The notes beneath the pieces are model-generated. The model was given only the letters and a program-made list of their open reading frames with translations. It had not been told where the DNA came from and searched no databases. A stretch of 60,679 nt of DNA, taken from Alphaproteobacteria bacterium UBA1908. Lineage in GTDB: Bacteria; Pseudomonadota; Alphaproteobacteria; Caedimonadales; UBA1908. Position 1 is the first letter of the stretch. Every line of letters starts with the position of its first letter. Location: the NCBI GenBank assembly GCA_002337525.1, contig DDGG01000014.1, positions 15,454 to 76,132 of the forward strand. The letters are read 5' to 3'. This document shows, piece by piece, positions 1 through 7,606 of this stretch. A program made the position numbers and the translations under genes.

Positions 1-72
1 GGGTGTAGTTCAATGGTAGAACGTAAGCTTCCCAAGCTTAATACGGGGGTTCGATTCCCCTCATCCGCTCCA
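1..72 (+). tRNA. tRNA-Gly(CCC), 5' end cut by window
   Basis: The cloverleaf folds: acceptor 3' strand CATCCGC followed by T and an encoded CCA, a D stem GTTC/GAAC, an anticodon stem TAAGC/GCTTA with loop TTCCCAA, and a T arm with the TTCGATT loop. The anticodon CCC is at 31-33, so it decodes GGG. The first two acceptor bases (expected GC) lie before the window. Confidence 0.95.
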
Positions 73-200
73 ATTCGTGGATCCTTCTTTCAATAGTTTT
101 TCAACTCTTTCCAAGCAATAAATGGTTTTCTCAAAAAGCTTGTCACGTCTCTTAAATAAAACTAAACTCTCTCTTAGAAAATGATGCGAGATTTCATGGT

Positions 201-614
201 ATGCTACGATTTGGCAAAATCTTTTTTATCTTTTTAAGTTTTTCTGGGGCAACAGCTTCTTTTGCAGAGACTGAAAAAACAGTGCCATCCTTGCCAGGTT
301 CTCCGGAGCAAGAAGAGACGACAACAAACATGAAGCAACCAGAGGGTGATCCCCCTCATAAAGCACAGCCTGCAAAAACAATCATCGAATCTTATGTGTC
401 ACGCCGAAAAACAAAACAGCGAAAAATAGCTCCTGAGCCCCTGGCTTTCAAACCTCAACCAAGGCACCCTGCTAACTGTTCTGAAGAAGTACGCCATAAT
501 TATCGTGAATGTATGAAAGATAAAAAAAGACAATCACGTCAAGAACGTAGAAAATGTCGCCAATATAGAAAATGGTTTAAAACACGTTGTGAAAATCAGG
601 CAAAAAGTCCATAA
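201..614 (+). CDS. Small exported basic protein with four cysteines, unknown function
   Basis: No family recognised. The 137-residue product starts with a clear signal peptide (MLRFGKIFFIFLSFSGATASFA, likely cut after the last Ala), so it should be exported. A Pro-rich linker follows. The last 45 residues are strongly basic and hold four cysteines, in NCSEE, RECMK, RKCRQ and TRCEN contexts. That spacing suggests two disulfides in an oxidising compartment, or metal binding. The ATG at 201 has no clear Shine-Dalgarno sequence, but it is the only start that keeps the signal peptide. It stands alone between the tRNA and a minus-strand gene pair, so context gives no hint of function. Confidence 0.6.
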   Translation: MLRFGKIFFIFLSFSGATASFAETEKTVPSLPGSPEQEETTTNMKQPEGDPPHKAQPAKTIIESYVSRRKTKQRKIAPEPLAFKPQPRHPANCSEEVRHNYRECMKDKKRQSRQERRKCRQYRKWFKTRCENQAKSP

Positions 615-660
615 TCCTGGCAGACAAAACTGCATGGATAATTCTTTGGACATTGCTTTT

Positions 661-1323
661 TCAGCCTGCTTTTGTCGACAAGGATAAAAGGCGAAAACTT
701 AGATAAAGCATGCTCCCCCCCATCATACTTTCAAAAATACGTCGTAAGGATAAGAAGTATTTCTGTAATTTTGAACTAGAGAAGAACAATGCAACGCACG
801 AATACCAAATTACAGATGTTCCCAAAAGAATAAAACCATAAAAAAGCTGGACTTTCAGGGGTGTTGCCGGGCTCACAGTTGCTGCAACCAGGCTCATAAA
901 ACATAATGAGGCCTGGGGATTTAGAAGGTCTGTCAGAAACCCCATCCTAAAGCCCTGATACCCTTTCAAAGAAGGGGTTGCTCCACGACCTGGGACAGGT
1001 AAAGTGCACCTTGGAAGTTCCTCTTTTTTACCTAACCCCTCCCATAAACATTTCAAACCCAGATAAGCAAGATGTATGCATCCTGCATATTTCACAAAAG
1101 TAAACAGCATTTCGTTTTGGGAAATAAGAAGGCCAAATCCCAAAAAAGTATAGCTTTTATGAAGAAAGGAACTTGCAACAATCCCAAGCCCTGTCAGGAG
1201 CCCAATCCGGCAGGATCCCACAGCGCTGTTTCTCACAATAACAGCAAAACCAGCCCCTGGACTGACCAGGTTCAGTAAATTCATTGAAAAAAGCAAGCAA
1301 AACTCTGTCCAATAGGTTTGCAA
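661..1323 (-). CDS. LysE/RhtB-family amino-acid exporter
   Basis: A 220-residue membrane protein with about six hydrophobic segments, the size and layout of LysE/RhtB translocators. These export amino acids or related small molecules across the inner membrane. The N-terminal stretch NLVSPGAGFAVIVRNS matches the family's conserved SPGP-like loop, and FMSLVAA and the later helices fit the second half. The substrate cannot be read from sequence. The TTG start at 1323 is supported by an AGGAGAGG ribosome site six bases upstream. The gene begins 12 bases after the ribokinase stop codon, so the two are probably cotranscribed, although a functional link is not obvious. Confidence 0.75.
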   Translation of the reverse strand: MQTYWTEFCLLFSMNLLNLVSPGAGFAVIVRNSAVGSCRIGLLTGLGIVASSFLHKSYTFLGFGLLISQNEMLFTFVKYAGCIHLAYLGLKCLWEGLGKKEELPRCTLPVPGRGATPSLKGYQGFRMGFLTDLLNPQASLCFMSLVAATVSPATPLKVQLFYGFILLGTSVIWYSCVALFFSSSKLQKYFLSLRRIFESMMGGSMLYLSFRLLSLSTKAG

Positions 1324-1335
1324 AATAATCCTCTC

Positions 1336-2259
1336 CTAGCGAACTTTTTGTAAAGATTCTAACTTGGGCAAAGCTGCCTCAATCTCTTCTGACGTTGGCA
1401 GACTTGTTTGCGCACCAAGTTTTGTACAGGCCAGACCACTTGCTGCCGCTGCATATTTAAGGGCGCCTTCAAGAGTATCTCCCTCATCAAGACGCCCTGC
1501 AAAAGTTCCCGAAAAAACATCACCCGCAGCTGTTGTATCAATAACATCAACAGGTAAGGCAGGAATTTGCCATTCTGCCTCCAGAGAAGCGGCAAAAGAC
1601 CCGCCTCCTCCAAGAGTCACAACACATACAACATTATAGGTTCTTGTAATTTTCTGAGCTGCTAAAGTTGGTGAGATTTCTTGAAACCCAAGATGTAAGG
1701 CTAAAATAGTGACCTCAATTTCATTCATAATAAGATAGTCAAGATGATGCAACGTTTCTTCAGGAACCTTACAAGCAGGGGCCAGGTTTAAAATTGTTCT
1801 GGCTCCCTTTTCTTTGGCACGCGCGATGATTCGCCATACCTCAGAGCACGGAACTTCACACTGACTTAATAGTGTCGTTTGAGACGTTAATAGACTTTCA
1901 GGAACATCGGCTGCATATGTTTTTCTATTCGCCCCGGATGCCACAACAATCATGTTTTCCCCCTTGGAATCAACACAAATTGTGGCACATCCCGTCGCCG
2001 AATCACGTTCAGAAACATAGCTGATGTCAACCCCTGACAGCACCAAAGAATCTTTTATTTTCTGAGCAAAAATATCTTTTCCCAAAGATCCGAACAAATA
2101 TGTTGGATGCCCTGTAAGAGCCGCAGCGGCAGCTTGATTTGCACCTTTTCCACCAGGAAAAAGGTCATAGTCAGGACATAAAATTGTGTTGCCTGGACGA
2201 GGCATTTCATCAACACGCATTACCATATCAATATTTAAAGATCCGAAAACAAGAATCAA
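1336..2259 (-). CDS. rbsK: Ribokinase, PfkB family
   Basis: A PfkB-family sugar kinase of 307 residues, most like ribokinase, which phosphorylates ribose to ribose-5-phosphate using ATP. Motif 1 (FPGGKGANQAAAA) lies at about residues 34-46. Motif 2 (DTTAAGDVFSG) lies at about 241-251, with the catalytic base Asp247. The AAGD form, and the C-terminal GAQTSLPTSEEI resembling the ribokinase GAQPSVP region, favour ribokinase over fructokinase or adenosine kinase. The TTG start has a GGGGGAGA site five bases upstream. It is followed closely by the LysE-type gene. No ribose transporter is in the window, so the ribose source is unknown; nucleoside salvage is possible. Confidence 0.85.
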   Translation of the reverse strand: MILVFGSLNIDMVMRVDEMPRPGNTILCPDYDLFPGGKGANQAAAAALTGHPTYLFGSLGKDIFAQKIKDSLVLSGVDISYVSERDSATGCATICVDSKGENMIVVASGANRKTYAADVPESLLTSQTTLLSQCEVPCSEVWRIIARAKEKGARTILNLAPACKVPEETLHHLDYLIMNEIEVTILALHLGFQEISPTLAAQKITRTYNVVCVVTLGGGGSFAASLEAEWQIPALPVDVIDTTAAGDVFSGTFAGRLDEGDTLEGALKYAAAASGLACTKLGAQTSLPTSEEIEAALPKLESLQKVR

Positions 2260-2438
2260 TTATATCTCCCCCTGCGCCTTAACCAGTAAAAAGTTAACCT
2301 GGCTCTAGATGCTATGATTCCATAAAATTGCCTTATTCATACTCATTTCCTGGTCGTGGGTCAACTGAAGTCTAGGAGAGTTAGAGAGGCTATGTTAAAA
2401 TTAGTTGTTTTTTTAGACGGTTTCCAAAGGATTTTTTG

Positions 2439-3107
2439 ATGCCCCTTAATTTTAATACAATGAGAACCAATATGATCCTGGGGCAGATTCTGCCTGTACA
2501 ATCTTTAACCACGTCGTTAAGGCAAGGCGTTGAAACCCTTGCGCGAGAACTTGAATTACCCGAGCGCCTAAAGCCTTTGGCTTATTGCGATCAAGAGCTT
2601 GTTATCTGGGAAAAGAGATTTATTCTTGCACCGCCTGCCTTCTTCAAACTTGTTTCAGCCGCTAATATCACTCAAAAAGAAACTGTTCTCGATATTGGTT
2701 GTACAACAGGCTACACAACAGGTATCCTAAGCTATTGCTCGAAAAAAGTTATCGGAATTGAGGCTTCAGAAACGCTGGTTAATCAAGCTCGTATTTTTCT
2801 TGCAAAAAATTCACTTACCAATGCCGAAGTCTTTAAAGCCGACCCTCTTTCAGGATACCCGGAAAAAGCTCCCTATAATGTTATTATTGTGGAAGGAGCC
2901 CTAAAATCTATTCCAGCATGTCTTTCCGGGCAACTACTAGAAGGGGGCCGTCTTCTTTTTTTCAAAAAAAGGTCTCCTGATGAAATTGCCACAGCCATAT
3001 GCGCCTATAAAAAGAATGGCCACCTTTTCGAAGAAGAACTTTTTGAATGGCAGGCATCCTATTTTGAACCCAGCCTGGAAAGTCCTGAATCTTGTGACTT
3101 TGACTAA
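2439..3107 (+). CDS. pcm: Protein-L-isoaspartate O-methyltransferase family protein
   Basis: A PCMT-type SAM-dependent methyltransferase of 222 residues, expected to repair isoaspartyl residues in the cytoplasm. The N-terminal MRTNMILGQILP resembles the family's R-x-M-V-x-x-Q start. SAM motif I is VLDIGCTTGYTTG (about residues 83-95), followed by an acidic motif (IGIEASE). The C-terminal half diverges from classical Pcm, so the substrate is uncertain. The ATG at 2439 is chosen over an adjoining TTG because AAAGGA lies seven bases upstream. The order pcm, rhodanese, tolC, popZ is a known alphaproteobacterial arrangement and supports the call. The 3' end overlaps the rhodanese start by 14 bases. 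Confidence 0.8.
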   Translation: MPLNFNTMRTNMILGQILPVQSLTTSLRQGVETLARELELPERLKPLAYCDQELVIWEKRFILAPPAFFKLVSAANITQKETVLDIGCTTGYTTGILSYCSKKVIGIEASETLVNQARIFLAKNSLTNAEVFKADPLSGYPEKAPYNVIIVEGALKSIPACLSGQLLEGGRLLFFKKRSPDEIATAICAYKKNGHLFEEELFEWQASYFEPSLESPESCDFD

Positions 3108-3435
3108 AAAACCTGTACCAAAACAGCTTTCTCCCCGGAAACTTTATCAAAAACTTTCCAGAAATGAGCCCCTCATTCTGCTAGATGTTCGTGAAAAGTG
3201 GGAATATGAGATCTGTCATCTGTCAAATAGTGTGAATATCCCTGTTTCTGAGGTCTCTTCCTCTATCGAAAGCCTTGCCATAAACCAGGAAATTGTGGTT
3301 ATTTGTCATCATGGTTTTCGAAGTATGCGAATCTGTTGTTTACTTCTGCAGCTAGGCTTTGATAGAGTACAGAATTTACAAGGTGGTATTGATGCCTGGT
3401 CACATATAATAGACCCTGATCTGCCACGCTATTAA
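3094..3435 (+). CDS. Single-domain rhodanese-like sulfurtransferase
   Basis: A short rhodanese domain protein of about 113 residues that would carry sulfur as a persulfide in the cytoplasm. The domain opens with ILLDVREKWEYEICH (residues 28-42, the usual DVRExxEY signature). It contains the active-site loop CHHGFRS with catalytic Cys71, and ends with the LQGGIDAWS motif. The GTG at 3094 is preferred because the domain begins just after it and GGAAAG lies 11 bases upstream; an in-frame ATG at 2980 would add residues read from inside pcm. The gene overlaps pcm and is followed 19 bases later by tolC, so it is likely cotranscribed with both. Confidence 0.8.
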   Translation: MTLTKKPVPKQLSPRKLYQKLSRNEPLILLDVREKWEYEICHLSNSVNIPVSEVSSSIESLAINQEIVVICHHGFRSMRICCLLLQLGFDRVQNLQGGIDAWSHIIDPDLPRY

Positions 3436-3454
3436 ACAATTATGAGGTTAGACC

Positions 3455-4948
3455 GTGTTTATTAAACGTCTTTTTTGCTTTTTCTCTGCTGTGACGCTTG
3501 TCTGCCCTTTTATGGTCCTGGCACAAAAAACGTCAAAGTCATCTGTGCCTTCATCATTACAAAGCGATGCCCCGGTCTCACGCATGACCGAAAGGCATCC
3601 TTTTATGGCAACCCTCATCCAAACCTATAATACAAACCCTACCTTGAAGGCGGCCCTTCGTGCACAGTACGTTAAAGCAGAAGCTCTTCCCTCTGCGCAA
3701 GCTGGCTTTCGCCCTAACCTAACTTTTGAAGCTTCAACACAAAGAGGATTTCAGGATAATCAAAACAGGCAACCCACTCGTAACAGACAGGAATTTACCC
3801 GATATAATAGTATTACAACGTCGCATTCGGGTCGCCTCACTCTTAGCCAGTCTCTTTTTGCAGGAGGGGGTACAATTGCAGCAATTAACGCAGCCGAAGC
3901 ACAAATCATGGCACTCTATTCAGACTTTGCCCGCATTGAGCAGGAAACCTTGCTAGCCTCTGTCCAATCATATTTAACTCTCTGGCTTCGTCGATCAATC
4001 CTGAGTCTGAACAAAAAGAATGTTAGTGTTAAAGAAAAAACTTTGGAACAGGCCCGTGCACGCCTGGAGGTTGGTGAGCTAACTCTGACCGACATTGCTC
4101 AAGCAGAATCCGAGCTTGCTCTGGCACAGTCACGCAAGATTGTTGCAGAAAGTGATGTTAAACAAGCCGAGGAAAATTATCATCGTGTTGTGGGTGAAAC
4201 ACCTCCTCATAATCTTCCTCTCCCCCAAGAGGTTTCTCACTTTTTCGAGCTACCTGCTGATAAAGTCAGCTTCATTAAATATGCTCGCAACAATAATCCA
4301 AATACCGTTAGCGTCCGTTTTCTTGAGCTCGCAGCAAAGCACAATATTGATGTGGCAAAAGCACAACTTCTCCCAAGCCTTGACTTGTCCGGGTCCGTCG
4401 CACGCAATCTTGTATCCGATGAATCACGAGAAGCCACGAACAGCCGTACAAATTCTGGCTCCATTGGCCTGACATTAAGAGTTCCCCTTTATCAGGGAGG
4501 TAAAAACTGGTCCGGGTTTAGAGGGGCTCGCCAGAGTGCAACCCAGGCAAAATTAAACGTCAGGGATACAGAAAGAAAAGTCAATGAAGAAGCTGTTCAA
4601 GCATGGGAAAAATGGAAGGCTGCCAAAAACCAGATCCATCATTTGACAATTCAAGTTGATGCCGCACGGCTTAGCCTGGAGGGAACGCGTCAGGAGTCTC
4701 TTGTTGGGGAAAGAACTCTTCTCGAAGTTCTGGAAGCCGAAAACAAAGTTCTGGAAGCCGAAACTCAATTGGCCCAGGCTCAATCAGATCATCTTGTACA
4801 AAGCTATACTTTGTTAAGTTCTTTAGGGCATTTGACGGCAACAGCACTGGAGTTGCCCGTTGAGCCTTACCCTCTTAAAACCTATGTCGATACATTACGC
4901 AGTACCTGGATTGGTACAGTCTCTGATCCCGAACTCCAGAAAGGTTAA
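3455..4948 (+). CDS. tolC: TolC-family outer-membrane efflux/secretion channel
   Basis: An outer-membrane factor of 497 residues that would form the trimeric exit duct for type I secretion and tripartite efflux pumps. It has a signal peptide (ends FMVLAQ). Two repeated halves with long coiled-coil helices follow: the first contains LAQSLF-like SRLTLSQSLFAGG, the second SIGLTLRVPLYQGG, the duplicated beta-strand and entry motif of TolC proteins. The GTG start at 3455 has TGAGGT upstream. In an organism with many exported proteins this is the likely duct, but no ABC or membrane-fusion partner is in the window. The popZ gene starts four bases after its stop. Confidence 0.92.
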   Translation: MFIKRLFCFFSAVTLVCPFMVLAQKTSKSSVPSSLQSDAPVSRMTERHPFMATLIQTYNTNPTLKAALRAQYVKAEALPSAQAGFRPNLTFEASTQRGFQDNQNRQPTRNRQEFTRYNSITTSHSGRLTLSQSLFAGGGTIAAINAAEAQIMALYSDFARIEQETLLASVQSYLTLWLRRSILSLNKKNVSVKEKTLEQARARLEVGELTLTDIAQAESELALAQSRKIVAESDVKQAEENYHRVVGETPPHNLPLPQEVSHFFELPADKVSFIKYARNNNPNTVSVRFLELAAKHNIDVAKAQLLPSLDLSGSVARNLVSDESREATNSRTNSGSIGLTLRVPLYQGGKNWSGFRGARQSATQAKLNVRDTERKVNEEAVQAWEKWKAAKNQIHHLTIQVDAARLSLEGTRQESLVGERTLLEVLEAENKVLEAETQLAQAQSDHLVQSYTLLSSLGHLTATALELPVEPYPLKTYVDTLRSTWIGTVSDPELQKG

Positions 4949-4952
4949 ATAA

Positions 4953-5858
4953 ATGTCTGCACAGCGCGCCACTGCGGAAAAGTCCATGGAAGAAATTCTG
5001 GCTTCAATTCGTGAAACGATAGAGCAAGATATTGAAACCAAGCCACAGGGAGTTCATATGTCTCAGGAAAAAGAAAATAACAATAGTGACGATGTTTTTG
5101 AATTGACTCAAGTCATTAATGATGATGGCACTATCAGTGATGTTTTAGAAACATCATCAGAGTGTTCCCATGAAAAAAACTCCTCTGAAAACACTGAAAG
5201 CAAAAAGGAGGAACTCTCATTTCAAGAGCATCTGTCGACTTTAACTAAAGATGATTCACCCTCAATCGAAGCAAAAGATTATGCTGCTGATAACGACTTA
5301 TCTCGTCAAACAATAAACGATGTTTTAGATCAGGTAACTGAAAATGAAGTAAATCAGGATGATCATCAGTTCACCAACGAAAAACCCTCTCTTCAAAAAT
5401 CAGACTCTATCCAATCATCAAGCCCCCATGAGCAAGAAAAGGAGACAACAATGTCATCAGCTGAGCCTCAATACACTTCTGAAGAATCTGTTACAGCAAC
5501 GCCTGAAGATCTTCATACCTCTGAAAACCACTCCATAGATGCTGAAGAAATAGAATCAGAAGCTCTCTCTACTGATAGTGCAGAGTTGATCTCGAACAGT
5601 GTTGCGGCTGCAACAAATAATGCCCTTTCAGAGCTCTCGGAAGCTGTGACGGTTGCAAGTATCTCTTCTCAGGAAGAACCATCTGCACCTCAATTAACAA
5701 CTGAGACTTTAGGGAATAATACGGTTGAAGGCCTTATGAGAGATCTTTTAAAGCCTATGCTAAAAGACTGGCTTGATGCTCATCTTCCTTCCCTTGTTAA
5801 ATGGATTGTCACTGAGCAAATTGAAAAAATTATCCAGGAAAAGAAAAAGGACATATAA
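4953..5858 (+). CDS. popZ: PopZ-like polar organizing protein (DUF2497)
   Basis: A 301-residue protein with the three-part design of PopZ, the alphaproteobacterial scaffold that forms a matrix at the cell pole and anchors ParB/centromere complexes. The N-terminal helix has the conserved SMEEILASIRETI motif (about residues 11-23). A long acidic, low-complexity linker rich in Glu, Ser and Asp follows (about 30-240). The C-terminal oligomerisation helices include LMRDLLKPMLKDWLDAHLP and IVTEQIEKI. The linker is longer than in Caulobacter PopZ. It follows tolC by four bases, the usual order. In related genomes valS commonly comes next; here mutY follows on the opposite strand. Confidence 0.9.
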   Translation: MSAQRATAEKSMEEILASIRETIEQDIETKPQGVHMSQEKENNNSDDVFELTQVINDDGTISDVLETSSECSHEKNSSENTESKKEELSFQEHLSTLTKDDSPSIEAKDYAADNDLSRQTINDVLDQVTENEVNQDDHQFTNEKPSLQKSDSIQSSSPHEQEKETTMSSAEPQYTSEESVTATPEDLHTSENHSIDAEEIESEALSTDSAELISNSVAAATNNALSELSEAVTVASISSQEEPSAPQLTTETLGNNTVEGLMRDLLKPMLKDWLDAHLPSLVKWIVTEQIEKIIQEKKKDI

Positions 5859-5868
5859 CGTTGTCCCC

Positions 5869-5914
5869 GGGGCCAAACCTGGTATTTCAGATATTAGAAG
5901 TAGCCCCTTTTTTT
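5869..5914 (+). terminator. Possible terminator of the tolC-popZ operon
   Basis: GGGGC at 5869-5873 can pair with GCCCC at 5903-5907, followed directly by seven T residues. The loop is long (about 29 bases), so the call is weak. It lies between convergent popZ and mutY. Confidence 0.35.
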
Positions 5915-5965
5915 CTTATATCGCCCCGTGATAAAGTAAAAAAGACTTTATAGAACTTTAAAACT

Positions 5966-7033
5966 TTACTTTTTCAGTGCGTGACTCATGATTTTTTTCA
6001 TAAGTGTTGGCAAAGCCAGATTTGGTATATCTGCCGGAGCGTACCAACCTCCTGATGGAATTGAAGCAAGTTTTGAAGCTCTTGCTTTTAAAATAGTCAC
6101 AATAAGATGGAAGTGGGTAAAGGTATGCTTTACATTTCCCGGGCACTTTTCCCACGGATTTAGTAAAGATATTTGAGGGAATTCATTTAAAGACATCTCT
6201 TTTGACAAATCAAGAGACCAGGGAGATGACGGAACTTCCATCATACTGGCAAGAAGTCCTGATCCAGGGCGTTTTTGCAGCCAAATTGCCCCGGACTCAT
6301 CTTCAACATAAAAAGCTACTGTATATTTCGTAGGTTTAACAAGTCTGGACTTTTTTCGTGGAAAAAAGTCAGGTTTCCCAGCCGCAAACGCCCTACATTT
6401 ATCTTGTACAGGACAAACACCACAAGCAGGATTTTTCGGAGTACAGATTCTGGCCCCCAGGTCCATTAATGCCTGAGCCAGATCTCCGTGATGGCCAGAC
6501 TGATCTACCAAACATTGTGCTTTTTGCCGAACTTCAGTTAACAACTCTGGCAAAGGCGTTTCAAGACACATCAATCGTGAAAAAACGCGGGCAATATTGC
6601 CGTCAACAGGTACAGTATTCATGTTAAAAGCAATAGCCCCAATAGCCGCCGCTGTATAGGGACCAACTCCAGGCAAGCTTTCCAGTTCGTTAAGCGTACG
6701 TGGAAACACACCCCCAAAGGTTTCACATAAAACGCAAGCGGCTTTATGAAGGTTTCGTGCCCGAGAATAATAGCCTAGCCCCTGCCATTGGGATAGCAAA
6801 TCATCCTCGGAAGCTTTTGCCAATTCCTGTAGAGTAGGCCACCGTTCAATAAAAGCCTTAAAGAAAGGCTGTACTGTCGCAACTGTTGTTTGCTGCAACA
6901 TAATTTCACTTAGCCAAACATGATAAGGATTAGGATGATTTTGACCGATAACGCGCCAGGGCAGTTTCCGGGCCTTTTGTGAAAACCAGGCTAGAATGTC
7001 TTTTACAAGGGGCTGACAAAGATGCGAATCCAT
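5966..7033 (-). CDS. mutY: A/G-specific adenine DNA glycosylase
   Basis: MutY removes adenine mispaired with 8-oxoguanine. The 355-residue product shows the whole architecture: an N-terminal catalytic domain with Glu43 in SEIMLQQT, the helix-hairpin-helix LPGVGPYTAAAI (about 120-131), catalytic Asp144 in VDGNIARV, the [4Fe-4S] ligands Cys197, Cys204, Cys207 and Cys213 in C-x6-C-x2-C-x5-C spacing, and a C-terminal NUDIX-like domain (VAFYVEDESGAIWLQKRP) that reads 8-oxoG. It is transcribed divergently from the DUF721 gene 73 bases away. This mutY/DUF721 pairing is common in alphaproteobacteria. Confidence 0.95.
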   Translation of the reverse strand: MDSHLCQPLVKDILAWFSQKARKLPWRVIGQNHPNPYHVWLSEIMLQQTTVATVQPFFKAFIERWPTLQELAKASEDDLLSQWQGLGYYSRARNLHKAACVLCETFGGVFPRTLNELESLPGVGPYTAAAIGAIAFNMNTVPVDGNIARVFSRLMCLETPLPELLTEVRQKAQCLVDQSGHHGDLAQALMDLGARICTPKNPACGVCPVQDKCRAFAAGKPDFFPRKKSRLVKPTKYTVAFYVEDESGAIWLQKRPGSGLLASMMEVPSSPWSLDLSKEMSLNEFPQISLLNPWEKCPGNVKHTFTHFHLIVTILKARASKLASIPSGGWYAPADIPNLALPTLMKKIMSHALKK

Positions 7034-7106
7034 GCTTAAGTAAAGATCTATTTTAGTGATAATTTCTTACCTTAAAGAATTTTGCCTCTTTTGAAAAGGG
7101 AACTAT

Positions 7107-7601
7107 GTGACGACGCGTTATAAAGGGCCGCAAGGTCTTATGCCAATGAGCTCTTTTGTTCAGAACCTGACTAAAACCACTCTTCTAAAACGGGGTATTC
7201 ATCGCCATCGCATTCTTCTTGATTGGCACACCATTATGGGAGGAAAGCTTGCGGATCTTTCTTGTCCAATTCGAATTACACGCCCAAGGGATTCAAAAGC
7301 AGGAGGGACACTTCACCTCCAGGTTCTTTCAGGAGCCAGTTTATTAATTGATTCATCAAGGGATCTTATCTGTGAACGTATTAACCGCCATTATGGCTAC
7401 AAAGTTGTTGAGTATATAAAGATTATTCAAACCTCAAAATTCAGCCATCGTCCCGATGCAAACGTTCAAAAGAAAAATGAAATTCGAAAAGCTGATACTC
7501 ACTTGGCACCAGCTCTTTCAAAAACACTTAACGATATTTCAAATCCGGAGTTGCGCCAGGCTTTGAAAGACTTTGCTCAAACCTTTCAAGCAAAGTCATA
7601 A
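7107..7601 (+). CDS. dciA: DUF721/DciA-family protein
   Basis: A 164-residue protein of the DUF721 family, whose studied members (DciA) help load the replicative helicase DnaB. The recognisable part is the N-terminal 110 residues: a helix ending LLKRGIHRHRILLDWHTIMGGKLADLSCPIRI, then a strand-rich part (GTLHLQVLSGASLLIDSS) and a C-terminal RINRHYGYKVVEYIKI, which corresponds to the family's L-x-x-x-I-N-x-x-x-G pattern. The GTG start at 7107 has GAAAAGGG upstream. Position beside mutY is the usual alphaproteobacterial context. Helicase loading is family knowledge, not shown by the sequence itself. The 3' end comes within five bases of the convergent exonuclease gene. Confidence 0.75.
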   Translation: MTTRYKGPQGLMPMSSFVQNLTKTTLLKRGIHRHRILLDWHTIMGGKLADLSCPIRITRPRDSKAGGTLHLQVLSGASLLIDSSRDLICERINRHYGYKVVEYIKIIQTSKFSHRPDANVQKKNEIRKADTHLAPALSKTLNDISNPELRQALKDFAQTFQAKS

Positions 7602-7606
7602 CCTCG

